From positions 1 through 5,490 of the forward strand of contig CATPAP010000150.1 of assembly GCA_955651875.1 (NCBI GenBank): a stretch of DNA of 5,490 nt. Direction: 5' to 3'. Positions 1-5,426 of this stretch are shown piece after piece; positions within the stretch are counted from its first letter, which is position 1; each line of letters opens with the position of its first letter. Source of the stretch: Candidatus Dormiibacterota bacterium. Lineage in GTDB: Bacteria > Chloroflexota > Dormibacteria > Aeolococcales > Aeolococcaceae. The notes below the pieces were generated by a model. The model worked only from the letters and a program-made list of their open reading frames with translations. It was not told the DNA's origin and made no database searches. The position numbers were made by a program, and so were the translations under genes.

Positions 1-1611
1 CCACGGGCCCTGCGGTCCCTGCCCAGGGCCGCCGGCGCCGGTCGAGGTGTCGATGATCACCACGTTGGTGGCGGCCGCCCGGCGCAGCGAGATCGCCTCG
101 GCGGGGAACGCATCGGCGGCCCAGTGGTAGCGCGAGCCGCTGCGGTGGACGAGGCCGTCGTCACGGAAGAGGTCGAGCAGCGCACCTGTCGTGTCGACGC
201 CCGACGCGCCGAAAGAGTCGCCGATCTCGAAGGCCAGCTCGAACGCGGCCGCCTGGAGGTGACTGCCGAGCACGAGCAGGTTGTCCGGATTGATCAGCCC
301 GTGCTCGGGCGGCGTCTCGAGCAGGTACTGCGGGTTGTTGACCAGGAACTGGTCGAGCGGCGAATCGGTGGCGATGAACACCCCCAGCGACTCGGTGTCG
401 CGCCGGCCGGCACGGCCGAGCTGCTGCCACGTCGACGCGATGCTGCCCGGATAACCGACCAGGATGGCGGCGTCGAGGTTGCCGATGTCGATGCCGAGCT
501 CCAGTGCGTTGGTGCTCACCACGCCGCGCACGCTGCCGTCGCGCAGGCCTGCCTCGATGGCGCGACGCTCGAGCGGGAGGTAGCCGCCGCGGTAACCACG
601 CACGGCGGAGTGGCCGCCCTGGCGCGGCGCGGGGTGGAGGCGCTGCAGGTAGGTGAGCAGCACCTCGACACTCGAGCGGCTGCGCGTGAACGCGATCGTC
701 TGCAGGTCGCGCGTGAGCAGCTCCGCCATGAGCCGGCGCGCCTCGAGCGTTGCGGAGCGGCGCACACCCATGGTCCCGTGGACCGCCGGCGGATTCCAGA
801 ACCAGACCCGACGCGCCGCTCTCGGCGCGCCGTTGCGATCGACCAATTGCACAGGCCGCTCAAGGAGTTTCTCGGCCAGCTCGCGGGGATTGGCGATGGT
901 AGCGCTGCAGGTGATGAGCACCGGGTTGCTGCCGTAGAAGCGACACAGCCGCAGCAGCCGGCGCACCACATTGGCGAGATGTGAGCCGAACAGGCCGCGG
1001 TATGCGTGCAGCTCGTCGATGACGATGTAGCGCAGGTGCTGGAACAGTCGAACCCAGCTGGTGTGGTGCGGAAGGATGCCGCTGTGCAGCATGTCCGGGT
1101 TGGTGACGACGATGTTGCCGTCGGTGCGCACCGCACGGCGCAGGCCCGGCGCGGTGTCGCCGTCGTACGTCGCGGCACGCAGGCCCCCGGGCAGGTGCAA
1201 CGCGATGTCCTGCAGGCCGGCGAGCTGGTCCTGCGCGAGCGCCTTGGTGGGGAACAGCCACAGCGAGCGCGCCTGCGGGTCGTGCAGCCAGGCGTCCAGC
1301 ACGGGGACGGCGAACGCCAGGGTCTTGCCGCTGGCCGTCGGCGTCACCACCACCACGTCGCGGCCCGCCAGCGCGTGCTCGATGGCCTCGGCCTGGTGGA
1401 TGTACGGGCGTTCGATGCCGCGCTTGGCGATGGCGGCGATCAGCCTGGGGTGCAACTGGGACGGCCACTGGGCGTGCTGCGCGGCGTTGGCCGGGATCAG
1501 CTCCTCATGGACGATTCGGCCCGCGACGGTGGCGCTGTCGCGGAGCTGCGCCAGCGCGTCGGCAACGGGGTCGATGAGCGTGGCCACGGTGGCGCGCAGT
1601 GTAGCGAACAT
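1..1611 (-). CDS. MrfA/YprA-family DEAD/H-box DNA helicase, C-terminus missing (runs off left edge)
   Basis: The frame is open from ATG at 1611 to base 1, giving 537 residues with no stop. Superfamily 2 helicase motifs appear in order: Q motif (Y70, Q73), motif I TPTASGKT (90-97), Ia PTKALAQDQ (121-129), TYDGDT (148-153), Ib TNPDML (170-175), II DELH (199-202), III SAT (236-238), IV AFTRSR (307-312), YRGGY (340-344), V STNALELGIDIG (366-377), VI QQLGRAGRR (396-404). TYDGDT, DE-x-H followed by AYRG, and YRGGYLP are typical of the MrfA/YprA family, whose Bacillus member acts in mitomycin C repair; a repair role here is inference. Residues after about 440 look like the family's winged-helix region, ending near ISLRRA and VVIID. 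The expected C-terminal zinc-binding DUF1998 domain lies outside the window. Start choice: ATG 1611 has no clear Shine-Dalgarno site; GTG 1650 and TTG 1626 are in-frame alternatives. The gene follows the lipoprotein gene on the same strand after 70 bp, so co-transcription is possible but unproven. Confidence 0.95.
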   Translation of the reverse strand, partial: MFATLRATVATLIDPVADALAQLRDSATVAGRIVHEELIPANAAQHAQWPSQLHPRLIAAIAKRGIERPYIHQAEAIEHALAGRDVVVVTPTASGKTLAFAVPVLDAWLHDPQARSLWLFPTKALAQDQLAGLQDIALHLPGGLRAATYDGDTAPGLRRAVRTDGNIVVTNPDMLHSGILPHHTSWVRLFQHLRYIVIDELHAYRGLFGSHLANVVRRLLRLCRFYGSNPVLITCSATIANPRELAEKLLERPVQLVDRNGAPRAARRVWFWNPPAVHGTMGVRRSATLEARRLMAELLTRDLQTIAFTRSRSSVEVLLTYLQRLHPAPRQGGHSAVRGYRGGYLPLERRAIEAGLRDGSVRGVVSTNALELGIDIGNLDAAILVGYPGSIASTWQQLGRAGRRDTESLGVFIATDSPLDQFLVNNPQYLLETPPEHGLINPDNLLVLGSHLQAAAFELAFEIGDSFGASGVDTTGALLDLFRDDGLVHRSGSRYHWAADAFPAEAISLRRAAATNVVIIDTSTGAGGPGQGPQGPW

Positions 1612-1681
1612 CTGTTCTGCTGACAATGGCGCGGTCGGGATAGGAGGCACGCGGGCGAGCAGCAGCCACCTGGATGGCGCC

Positions 1682-2335
1682 TCAGCTCGACGGCGTCTCG
1701 ACCTCGATCACCAGGCGGATGGGATTGGTCAACGTGATCACGTGGAAGCACGCGGGCGATGCCATACCGACGCCCCAGCTCAGGACGCGTTCGTAGTCAC
1801 CCACCTCGGCCACCTCGCGGATGACGGGAAGCCCTGGCCGGAGGTCGAGACTCCCCTTGTACGTCTGCACAAGTGTTGGTGTCAGCGTGTCCCACCCGCT
1901 CGATCCCTGCGCAATCAGCAGCAGGCCAGCCGAGCCCTCGACGGTCAGTGGAAGGCCGCTGCCGTCATGCACGAAGTGCGTCGACGGCCGACTGGTGACG
2001 CTGTACGCGGGCATACCCCGCAGGGTCGCGCCCGCTGTGGGTGCCGCGAATTCCAAGGTGAGCTGGTCGTATCCGGGGTGATGGCCCGTGCGAACGTCGG
2101 TGAGTTGCGCCTTCAACGTGGCGTCGCCACCCGATTGTGCCGAGCAAGAGAAGGCAACCGGAGGCGCCGGCGATGCACCTTGTGGCGAGCCTGTGCCGGC
2201 GGGCACGGCCGTCGGCGCGCCCGTGGCTGACGCGGCAGGTGTCCTGCTGGCAGTAGCTGCCGACCCAGCGGTGCCGCAGCCGGCTATCAAGAAACACGTT
2301 GCCAACCACGATGTGGAGCGCCACGCACCTGACAT
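1682..2335 (-). CDS. Secreted lipoprotein with AMIN-like domain
   Basis: The product has 217 residues. A short signal peptide with a basic residue (R6) and a hydrophobic stretch (10-18) ends in lipobox I-A-G-C with the lipidated cysteine at 20, so the mature protein should be membrane-anchored outside the cytoplasm. Residues 21-60 form an Ala/Ser/Thr/Pro/Gly-rich linker. Residues about 61-215 form a beta-rich domain opening with DVRTGHHPGYDQLTLEF (80-96) and closing with a strand IRLVIEVE (206-213). This matches the AMIN-like domain of actinobacterial (lipo)proteins, usually tied to envelope or peptidoglycan localisation; no precise function is known to me. Cys64 and Cys196 flank the domain and could form a disulfide bond. 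Start ATG 2335 is supported by GAGGA five bases upstream. A possible ECF-type promoter lies about 65-90 bp upstream. The same-strand helicase gene begins 70 bp downstream. No enzymatic motif is visible. Confidence 0.85.
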   Translation of the reverse strand: MSGAWRSTSWLATCFLIAGCGTAGSAATASRTPAASATGAPTAVPAGTGSPQGASPAPPVAFSCSAQSGGDATLKAQLTDVRTGHHPGYDQLTLEFAAPTAGATLRGMPAYSVTSRPSTHFVHDGSGLPLTVEGSAGLLLIAQGSSGWDTLTPTLVQTYKGSLDLRPGLPVIREVAEVGDYERVLSWGVGMASPACFHVITLTNPIRLVIEVETPSS

Positions 2336-2340
2336 GTTCG

Positions 2341-2345
2341 TCCTC
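2341..2345 (-). promoter_or_regulatory. Shine-Dalgarno site of the lipoprotein gene
   Basis: On the minus strand GAGGA lies five bases before ATG 2335. It is among the clearest ribosome binding sites in the window and fixes the lipoprotein start, which also places the lipobox cysteine at the usual distance (residue 20). Confidence 0.7.
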
Positions 2346-2399
2346 GGCGGGGGCCGGTCGCGCCGTCAGCGGGCGTATGGTCGGTCCAGGCACTGTTGC

Positions 2400-2425
2400 A
2401 AACGTCGCCGCATAGAAATGGTTCC
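2400..2425 (-). promoter_or_regulatory. Possible ECF-sigma-type promoter of the lipoprotein gene
   Basis: Read on the minus strand, GGAACC (2425-2420) is followed after exactly 15 bases by CGTTT (2404-2400). This resembles the GGAAC(C)/CGTT pair of envelope-stress ECF sigma factors such as mycobacterial SigE. Transcription would start near 2393-2395, leaving a leader of about 58 bases before ATG 2335. No good housekeeping -35/-10 pair was seen in the same gap. The call rests on pattern only; short motifs of this kind also occur by chance. Confidence 0.4.
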
Positions 2426-2460
2426 GCTGCCCGGCGAGCCGCTGGGCGGGAGGTGACCAA

Positions 2461-2479
2461 CACCACGCATGCGTAGGTG
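2461..2479. repeat. Near-perfect palindrome, possible operator
   Basis: CACC-ACGCATGCGT-A-GGTG is an inverted repeat: a perfect 10-base palindrome core (2465-2474) with matching 4-base arms (2461-2464 and 2476-2479) and one unpaired A at 2475. It lies in the non-coding gap between the bactofilin stop and the lipoprotein start, about 35 bp upstream of the possible ECF -35. It could be a regulator binding site or a small hairpin in the transcript; no known operator is recognised. Confidence 0.4.
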
Positions 2480-2511
2480 CCGTTCTCGACTGCTTGCCTA
2501 GTATCCCGATG

Positions 2512-2528
2512 CCGCCGTAGGACGGCGG
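2512..2528 (-). terminator. GC-rich hairpin just after the bactofilin gene, possible terminator
   Basis: CCGCCGT (2512-2518) pairs perfectly with ACGGCGG (2522-2528) across a 3-base loop, starting four bases after the bactofilin stop codon. No T-tract follows on the minus strand, so this would be a U-less terminator, as is common in high-GC bacteria, or a 3'-end stabilising hairpin. Its position between two same-strand genes suggests bactofilin and lipoprotein are separate transcription units. Confidence 0.5.
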
Positions 2529-2532
2529 TCGA

Positions 2533-3012
2533 TCAGCCGCCGCTTTCGTGTTCGCCGGCAAGAACCAGGTCGCCGTTGGCTTCGGGCTCGACAACGAATT
2601 CAGCGAGTCTCGTCTCCTCGCTGCGGTCGATGTCCTTGCCTCCGCTCATGGTGATGCTTCCGTTGAGTGTGGCGCCGTCATCAACGATGAGGCGTGCCGC
2701 GGAGGCATCGCCCTGGAGCGTGCCAGAACCGCTCAGCGACAGGCGCTTGCTGCTCCTGACGTTGCCCATGACCTGGCCGCGAATATCGATGTTGCGTCCC
2801 TCGACCGTGGCCATCACCGTCGCCGACGCCTCGATGACCACGTCGCCAGTCGCGACGATCTCACCTTCCACCTCTCCACGAATCGTGACACCGTTGTCGG
2901 TGCGCAATGTTCCCTTCAGGGAATCGTTTGGACCGAGCACGATGGGACCAGCCGCACCGCCGGCGTTGTTGCGCTGGCGCCCGGCACGCACACCTACGGA
3001 CTCAATCGTCAC
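2533..3012 (-). CDS. Bactofilin (polymer-forming cytoskeletal protein)
   Basis: With the chosen GTG start the product has 159 residues, normal for bactofilins. Residues about 24-122 form the bactofilin (DUF583) domain: a run of short beta strands with regular Gly and Ile/Val positions, such as GVTIRGEVEGEI, NIDIRGQVMGNV and LSLSGSGTLQGD, closing with the family-typical VDDGATLNGSITM (110-122). The family folds as a right-handed beta-helix that polymerises into nucleotide-independent filaments serving cell shape, polarity or envelope scaffolding. A basic N-terminal region (R9, R12, R14) and an acidic, probably disordered tail (about 126-159) flank the core. No transmembrane segment is seen. 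Start: GTG 3012 is preceded by GGGAG at 8-base spacing; ATG 3030 is in frame but has no Shine-Dalgarno site and would bury that GGGAG inside the gene. Longer starts near 3123 would overlap the divergent methyltransferase gene. Cell role in this organism is inference. Confidence 0.92.
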   Translation of the reverse strand: MTIESVGVRAGRQRNNAGGAAGPIVLGPNDSLKGTLRTDNGVTIRGEVEGEIVATGDVVIEASATVMATVEGRNIDIRGQVMGNVRSSKRLSLSGSGTLQGDASAARLIVDDGATLNGSITMSGGKDIDRSEETRLAEFVVEPEANGDLVLAGEHESGG

Positions 3013-3020
3013 CTTCACCA

Positions 3021-3025
3021 CTCCC
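3021..3025 (-). promoter_or_regulatory. Shine-Dalgarno site supporting the bactofilin GTG start
   Basis: GGGAG on the minus strand lies eight bases before GTG 3012. It is the only purine-rich match near the candidate starts, so it favours GTG 3012 over ATG 3030. Confidence 0.5.
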
Positions 3026-3069
3026 AGCATGAGCACGGCTCGAGTGAGGGATGCTCCCCCGCCAACCGC

Positions 3070-3079
3070 TACGATTCTA
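3070..3079. promoter_or_regulatory. Overlapping divergent -10-like elements between bactofilin and methyltransferase
   Basis: The plus strand reads TACGAT (3070-3075) and the minus strand reads TAGAAT (3079-3074), sharing two base pairs. Both fit the TAnnnT pattern of -10 elements. Predicted start points would be near 3082 (plus, towards the methyltransferase ATG at 3111) and near 3067 (minus, towards the bactofilin start). No convincing -35 was found for either. TAGAAT is the better match. Confidence 0.4.
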
Positions 3080-3099
3080 GCGTCCCTTGAGGCCCGACC

Positions 3100-3103
3100 G
3101 GAG
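3100..3103 (+). promoter_or_regulatory. Shine-Dalgarno site of the methyltransferase gene
   Basis: GGAG lies seven bases before ATG 3111. This supports ATG 3111 as the start rather than the in-frame TTG at 3087, which has no such site. Confidence 0.55.
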
Positions 3104-3110
3104 TCAGAGG

Positions 3111-4037
3111 ATGGGCAGGCCAAGCGCTCGCGCGACCACTGGCTATGATCGCGCGCTCCTCGACTTCCTGGACACCTTCGCCGATCACGACGAGCAGTGG
3201 GCGGGGGCGCTGCATCTGGAGGTCGCTACTCGGCTCGTGGGTCTCGCCCGGCCCGAGGTCGGCGAGGCGTGCCTCGATGTCGGAGGCGGCGAGGGGATCG
3301 CCGCCGCTCTGAGTGAGGCGGTCGGGTCGAATGGGTCAGTCGTGAGCCTTGGGATCAGCGAACGAACCATCGAGATGGCGCGCTCCCGAGCGGCCGGCAA
3401 TACCCATCACATGAATATGAGTGGGGACGATGTCATCTTTCGGGACCACACGTTCGACGTGGTCGTTCTGTCCAGGTCGATCGCGTACCAATCCGACGCC
3501 TATGCGGTCATCGGCGAAGCAAGCCGTACCCTCAAGGTCGGTGGACGTCTGGCGCTCTTCTGCCGCCGCCGCGGCCTGGCCACGCCCGCGGAGCAGGCTT
3601 TTCTCGATGAGTTGAGCGCCTTTGTGCAGCAACAGCCGGTCACTCTGCCGGACCAATTTCTCGGGTATCCAGGGTTGGCCGATCGACGCGAGCTGGAAAT
3701 GGTGCTGAGAATGGCAGGACTGGACCACATCACCTTTGGCGATGTGGTGAAGGGTGGACGGGCAGCTGATGCCGCCGCGTTCAACCGCGAAATGATGGGG
3801 TGCTGGCCGGCCGCCCGCATTCTCCTTGGGGCGTTGGCCGGCCGGAAGCGTCTGCAGTTCGAGGGGCAGATTGAGCGAGTGATGAGAACGCTCGGCGACG
3901 AGTCGTTCCGCTATCACCATCCGTATCTCCTGGCGGCGGGGATCAAGGCTGCGGATTCGCCACCGACCACGCCCCGCCTGGCGCTGACAGTTCAAGAACC
4001 TCCCTCGCATCTGCGCCAGGCGTGGTCCGCCGGTTGA
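3111..4037 (+). CDS. Class I SAM-dependent methyltransferase, substrate unknown
   Basis: The product has 308 residues. The Rossmann-fold methyltransferase core covers about residues 35-155: SAM-binding motif I CLDVGGGEG (54-62), second strand and helix SLGISERTIEMAR (79-91), an acidic turn GDD (105-107) before the third-strand region, FDVVVLSRS (115-123) as the fourth strand, and the post-motif helix and strand EASRTLKVGGRLALF (136-150). The layout is that of Methyltransf_11/25-type small-molecule methyltransferases. Oddity: the acidic residue normally ending strand 2, which binds the SAM ribose hydroxyls (usual pattern GvDiS), is Gly81 here. Residues about 155-270 are a mostly helical C-terminal part that may shape the substrate site; the last 25 residues are Pro-rich and look disordered. 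Start ATG 3111 is chosen for GGAG at 7-base spacing. The PRC-barrel gene follows after 20 bp, suggesting an operon. Base composition is less GC-rich than the neighbouring glycosylase. Nothing identifies the substrate. Confidence 0.88.
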   Translation: MGRPSARATTGYDRALLDFLDTFADHDEQWAGALHLEVATRLVGLARPEVGEACLDVGGGEGIAAALSEAVGSNGSVVSLGISERTIEMARSRAAGNTHHMNMSGDDVIFRDHTFDVVVLSRSIAYQSDAYAVIGEASRTLKVGGRLALFCRRRGLATPAEQAFLDELSAFVQQQPVTLPDQFLGYPGLADRRELEMVLRMAGLDHITFGDVVKGGRAADAAAFNREMMGCWPAARILLGALAGRKRLQFEGQIERVMRTLGDESFRYHHPYLLAAGIKAADSPPTTPRLALTVQEPPSHLRQAWSAG

Positions 4038-4057
4038 GATTCGGTATTGTCAGCGCC

Positions 4058-4402
4058 GTGGCAGACGGCGAAATCGAGCAACAGGTCTCATGGATGGATG
4101 TTGGCGCGCATCTGCCCGTGGTCTCGAACGATGGCGAAGAGGTCGGTCATGTCGTGGAAGTCGCAGCCCTGCCAGCGGAGGATATTTTCCATGGCATCGT
4201 GTTTCGACATCGCGCAGGTGGACGGACCTACCTGGCTCCCGCAGCCGATGTCGCACGGATCACTGATCGCGCTGTCCATCTTTCTGTGAACGCCGCCGCG
4301 GCTGAAAGCTACGGGGAGTTTGAGGAGTTGCACATCTCGCGACTTGGGCTCCGTGGGATCTTTGGATGGAAGCACCTCGGCTGGAAGGATTCGCCTGAGT
4401 AA
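4058..4402 (+). CDS. PRC-barrel-domain small protein
   Basis: From GTG 4058 the product has 114 residues. Residues about 15-77 fit a PRC-barrel/DUF2171-like domain: VGAHLPVVSNDGEEVGHVVEV (the strand, xDGxxVGxV turn, strand hallmark), then FHGIVFRHRAGG, YLAPAADVARI and AVHLSV. In this family the pattern is a small beta-barrel that binds protein partners or RNA-associated complexes; it is not an enzyme signature. The C-terminus has an unusual tryptophan-bearing segment (GIFGWKHLGWK). No signal peptide or membrane segment. Start: GTG 4022 is in frame and would overlap the methyltransferase by 16 bases, adding a basic stretch with rare TTG and AGA codons; GTG 4058 begins just before the domain. 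Neither has a good Shine-Dalgarno site, so the start is uncertain. Its position 20 bp behind the methyltransferase suggests translation from the same transcript. Function is unknown. Confidence 0.8.
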   Translation: MADGEIEQQVSWMDVGAHLPVVSNDGEEVGHVVEVAALPAEDIFHGIVFRHRAGGRTYLAPAADVARITDRAVHLSVNAAAAESYGEFEELHISRLGLRGIFGWKHLGWKDSPE

Positions 4403-4423
4403 GCCGCGTTCGGGCGGTGCTGC

Positions 4424-5347
4424 TCAGCGACCTCGGATGTCCTGGCGGCTCATCCGCGGGCCGTACCGCGGGGCTCCCCGGCCGCCGGACATGAGCAGGC
4501 GGATGACCCGGCCGCGCTGGCCGGCATAGGGCTCGAGCAGCTCGAGCATGCGGGCGTCGTCACCGCGGGGCTCGCCGGCGAGCGCGAAGCTGACGACGTT
4601 GGGGACGTGGTGGTCGCCGACGGGCACGGCGTCGGGGTCGCCGTGGCTGACGGCGGTGATCTCGGCCGCCGTCCACGGCCCGACCCCGGGCAGCGACTGG
4701 AGGCGCCGTCGAGCCTCCTCCGGCGCGACGGCGGCGAGCGCGTTGAGGGTGGCGGAACGCCGGGCGGCGTCGATGACCACCAGCGCCCTGCGACGCTCGA
4801 CGTTGCACTCGTGGAAGGTCCAGTACGGGGTGGCCGCGACGCGCTCAGGGGCGGGGGGCAGGAGCAGGCCCTCGCCACCGGGTGCTGGCTCACCGAGGCG
4901 GCGGACCAGGTCGCGGTAGGCGCGGCGGGCGTCGAGCCCGACCACCTTCTGGGCCACGACCACCCAGACGAGTGCGTCGAAAACCGGCGTGCCCGACGTC
5001 AGCCGCAGTCCGGGGCAGCGCCGCCACGCCTCTGCGACGGCGGGGTGCAGCGGGCGAAGCTGGGTGGGGTCGTCGTGGAGACCGGCGAGGCCAGGCGCGA
5101 GGTCGAGCGCAGCCGCCGCGCCCGCGCCGACGGCGGAGGTGACCAGCTCGTCACCGCCAACGCGCAGGCGGAGGGTCGCCGGGCCGTCGCGCGTCCGCAG
5201 CGCTCGCCAGACCTCGCCGCCGGCGACCCGGATGGTGGGGTCGTCGAGGCCCTGGCGCATCGGGAAGGTGGTGGTGACCAGGTCGAGCGGTCCATGCGGG
5301 ACGGGGTAACGGCGGGTGAGTTCGTCGAGGTCGCGGATGATGGCCAC
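4424..5347 (-). CDS. AlkA-like DNA-3-methyladenine glycosylase (HhH-GPD family)
   Basis: The product has 307 residues, the usual length of AlkA-type enzymes, which excise alkylated purines as the first step of base-excision repair in the cytoplasm. The helix-hairpin-helix LPGVGPWTA (219-227) is followed by VGDHHVP (243-249); Asp245 lies at the same spacing from the hairpin as the catalytic Asp238 of E. coli AlkA. Other family marks are the DDPTQLRPLHPAV segment (92-104), FDALVWVVVAQKV (123-135), FHECNVERRRA (178-188) and a C-terminal segment MLELLEPYAGQRGRVIRLL (267-285) followed by PRYGPR (293-298). No HNH, FeS-cluster cysteine set or fused Ada domain is present. Start GTG 5347 is preceded by AAGGTGA at 4-base spacing. 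The gene is convergent with the PRC-barrel gene (21 bp gap) and divergent from the J-domain gene. It is distinctly GC-richer than the methyltransferase region. Substrate range cannot be read from sequence. Confidence 0.93.
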   Translation of the reverse strand: MAIIRDLDELTRRYPVPHGPLDLVTTTFPMRQGLDDPTIRVAGGEVWRALRTRDGPATLRLRVGGDELVTSAVGAGAAAALDLAPGLAGLHDDPTQLRPLHPAVAEAWRRCPGLRLTSGTPVFDALVWVVVAQKVVGLDARRAYRDLVRRLGEPAPGGEGLLLPPAPERVAATPYWTFHECNVERRRALVVIDAARRSATLNALAAVAPEEARRRLQSLPGVGPWTAAEITAVSHGDPDAVPVGDHHVPNVVSFALAGEPRGDDARMLELLEPYAGQRGRVIRLLMSGGRGAPRYGPRMSRQDIRGR

Positions 5348-5351
5348 CAGG

Positions 5352-5358
5352 TCACCTT
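5352..5358 (-). promoter_or_regulatory. Shine-Dalgarno-like site of the glycosylase gene
   Basis: AAGGTGA on the minus strand lies four bases before GTG 5347 and matches the 3' half of the AGGAGGTGA consensus. The overlapping TAAGGT (5359-5354) could instead be read as a -10 element of a leaderless transcript. Confidence 0.5.
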
Positions 5359-5381
5359 AGCGACCCACTTCGCGACCTGGG

Positions 5382-5387
5382 TAGGAT
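5382..5387 (+). promoter_or_regulatory. Possible -10 element for the J-domain gene
   Basis: TAGGAT is a good actinobacterial-type -10 hexamer, placing a start near 5394 and a leader of about 33 bases. No TTGAC-like -35 is seen 16-19 bases upstream, and no CIRCE or HAIR heat-shock operator is visible in the 79 bp gap. TACAAC at 5415-5420 is a weaker alternative closer to the gene. Confidence 0.3.
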
Positions 5388-5426
5388 CTCGTTTTCCCGC
5401 GGCGCCCGATCGGGTACAACGTGCTC

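Noticed and set aside
124..984. Plus-strand open frame of 286 codons opposite the helicase
   Set aside because: The minus strand here encodes helicase motifs II to VI in perfect order; the plus-strand product is low-complexity Arg/Ala/Glu/Val sequence with no domain.
1732..1743. Perfect 12-base palindrome ACGTGATCACGT
   Set aside because: It lies inside the lipoprotein coding sequence (encoding the HVIT segment near residue 200), far from any start, and is better explained by codon content.
1061..2230. Long plus-strand open frame of 389 codons opposite the helicase and lipoprotein genes
   Set aside because: It spans two well-supported genes on the other strand, crosses their intergenic gap, and its product is Arg/Ala/Gly/Ser-rich without any recognisable motif. 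It is a by-product of high GC.
3087..3110. TTG at 3087 as the methyltransferase start
   Set aside because: TTG is a rare start, there is no Shine-Dalgarno site before it, and it would lie only a few bases from the predicted transcription start; ATG 3111 has GGAG at good spacing.
3031..3123. Longer bactofilin start near 3123
   Set aside because: The added residues have no bactofilin character, overlap the methyltransferase start and would cover the shared promoter region.
2477..3148. Plus-strand open frame of 223 codons opposite the bactofilin
   Set aside because: The minus strand carries an unmistakable bactofilin repeat pattern. The plus-strand frame also runs into the methyltransferase start in a different frame.
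3336..4010. Minus-strand open frame of 224 codons opposite the methyltransferase
   Set aside because: The plus strand has an ordered SAM-binding fold; the antisense product shows no domain or plausible start signal.
4403..4418. Small inverted repeat CCGC/GCGG between the convergent PRC-barrel and glycosylase genes, considered as a shared terminator
   Set aside because: The stem is only four perfect pairs plus a G-T wobble with a 6-base loop and no T-tract; too weak to call.
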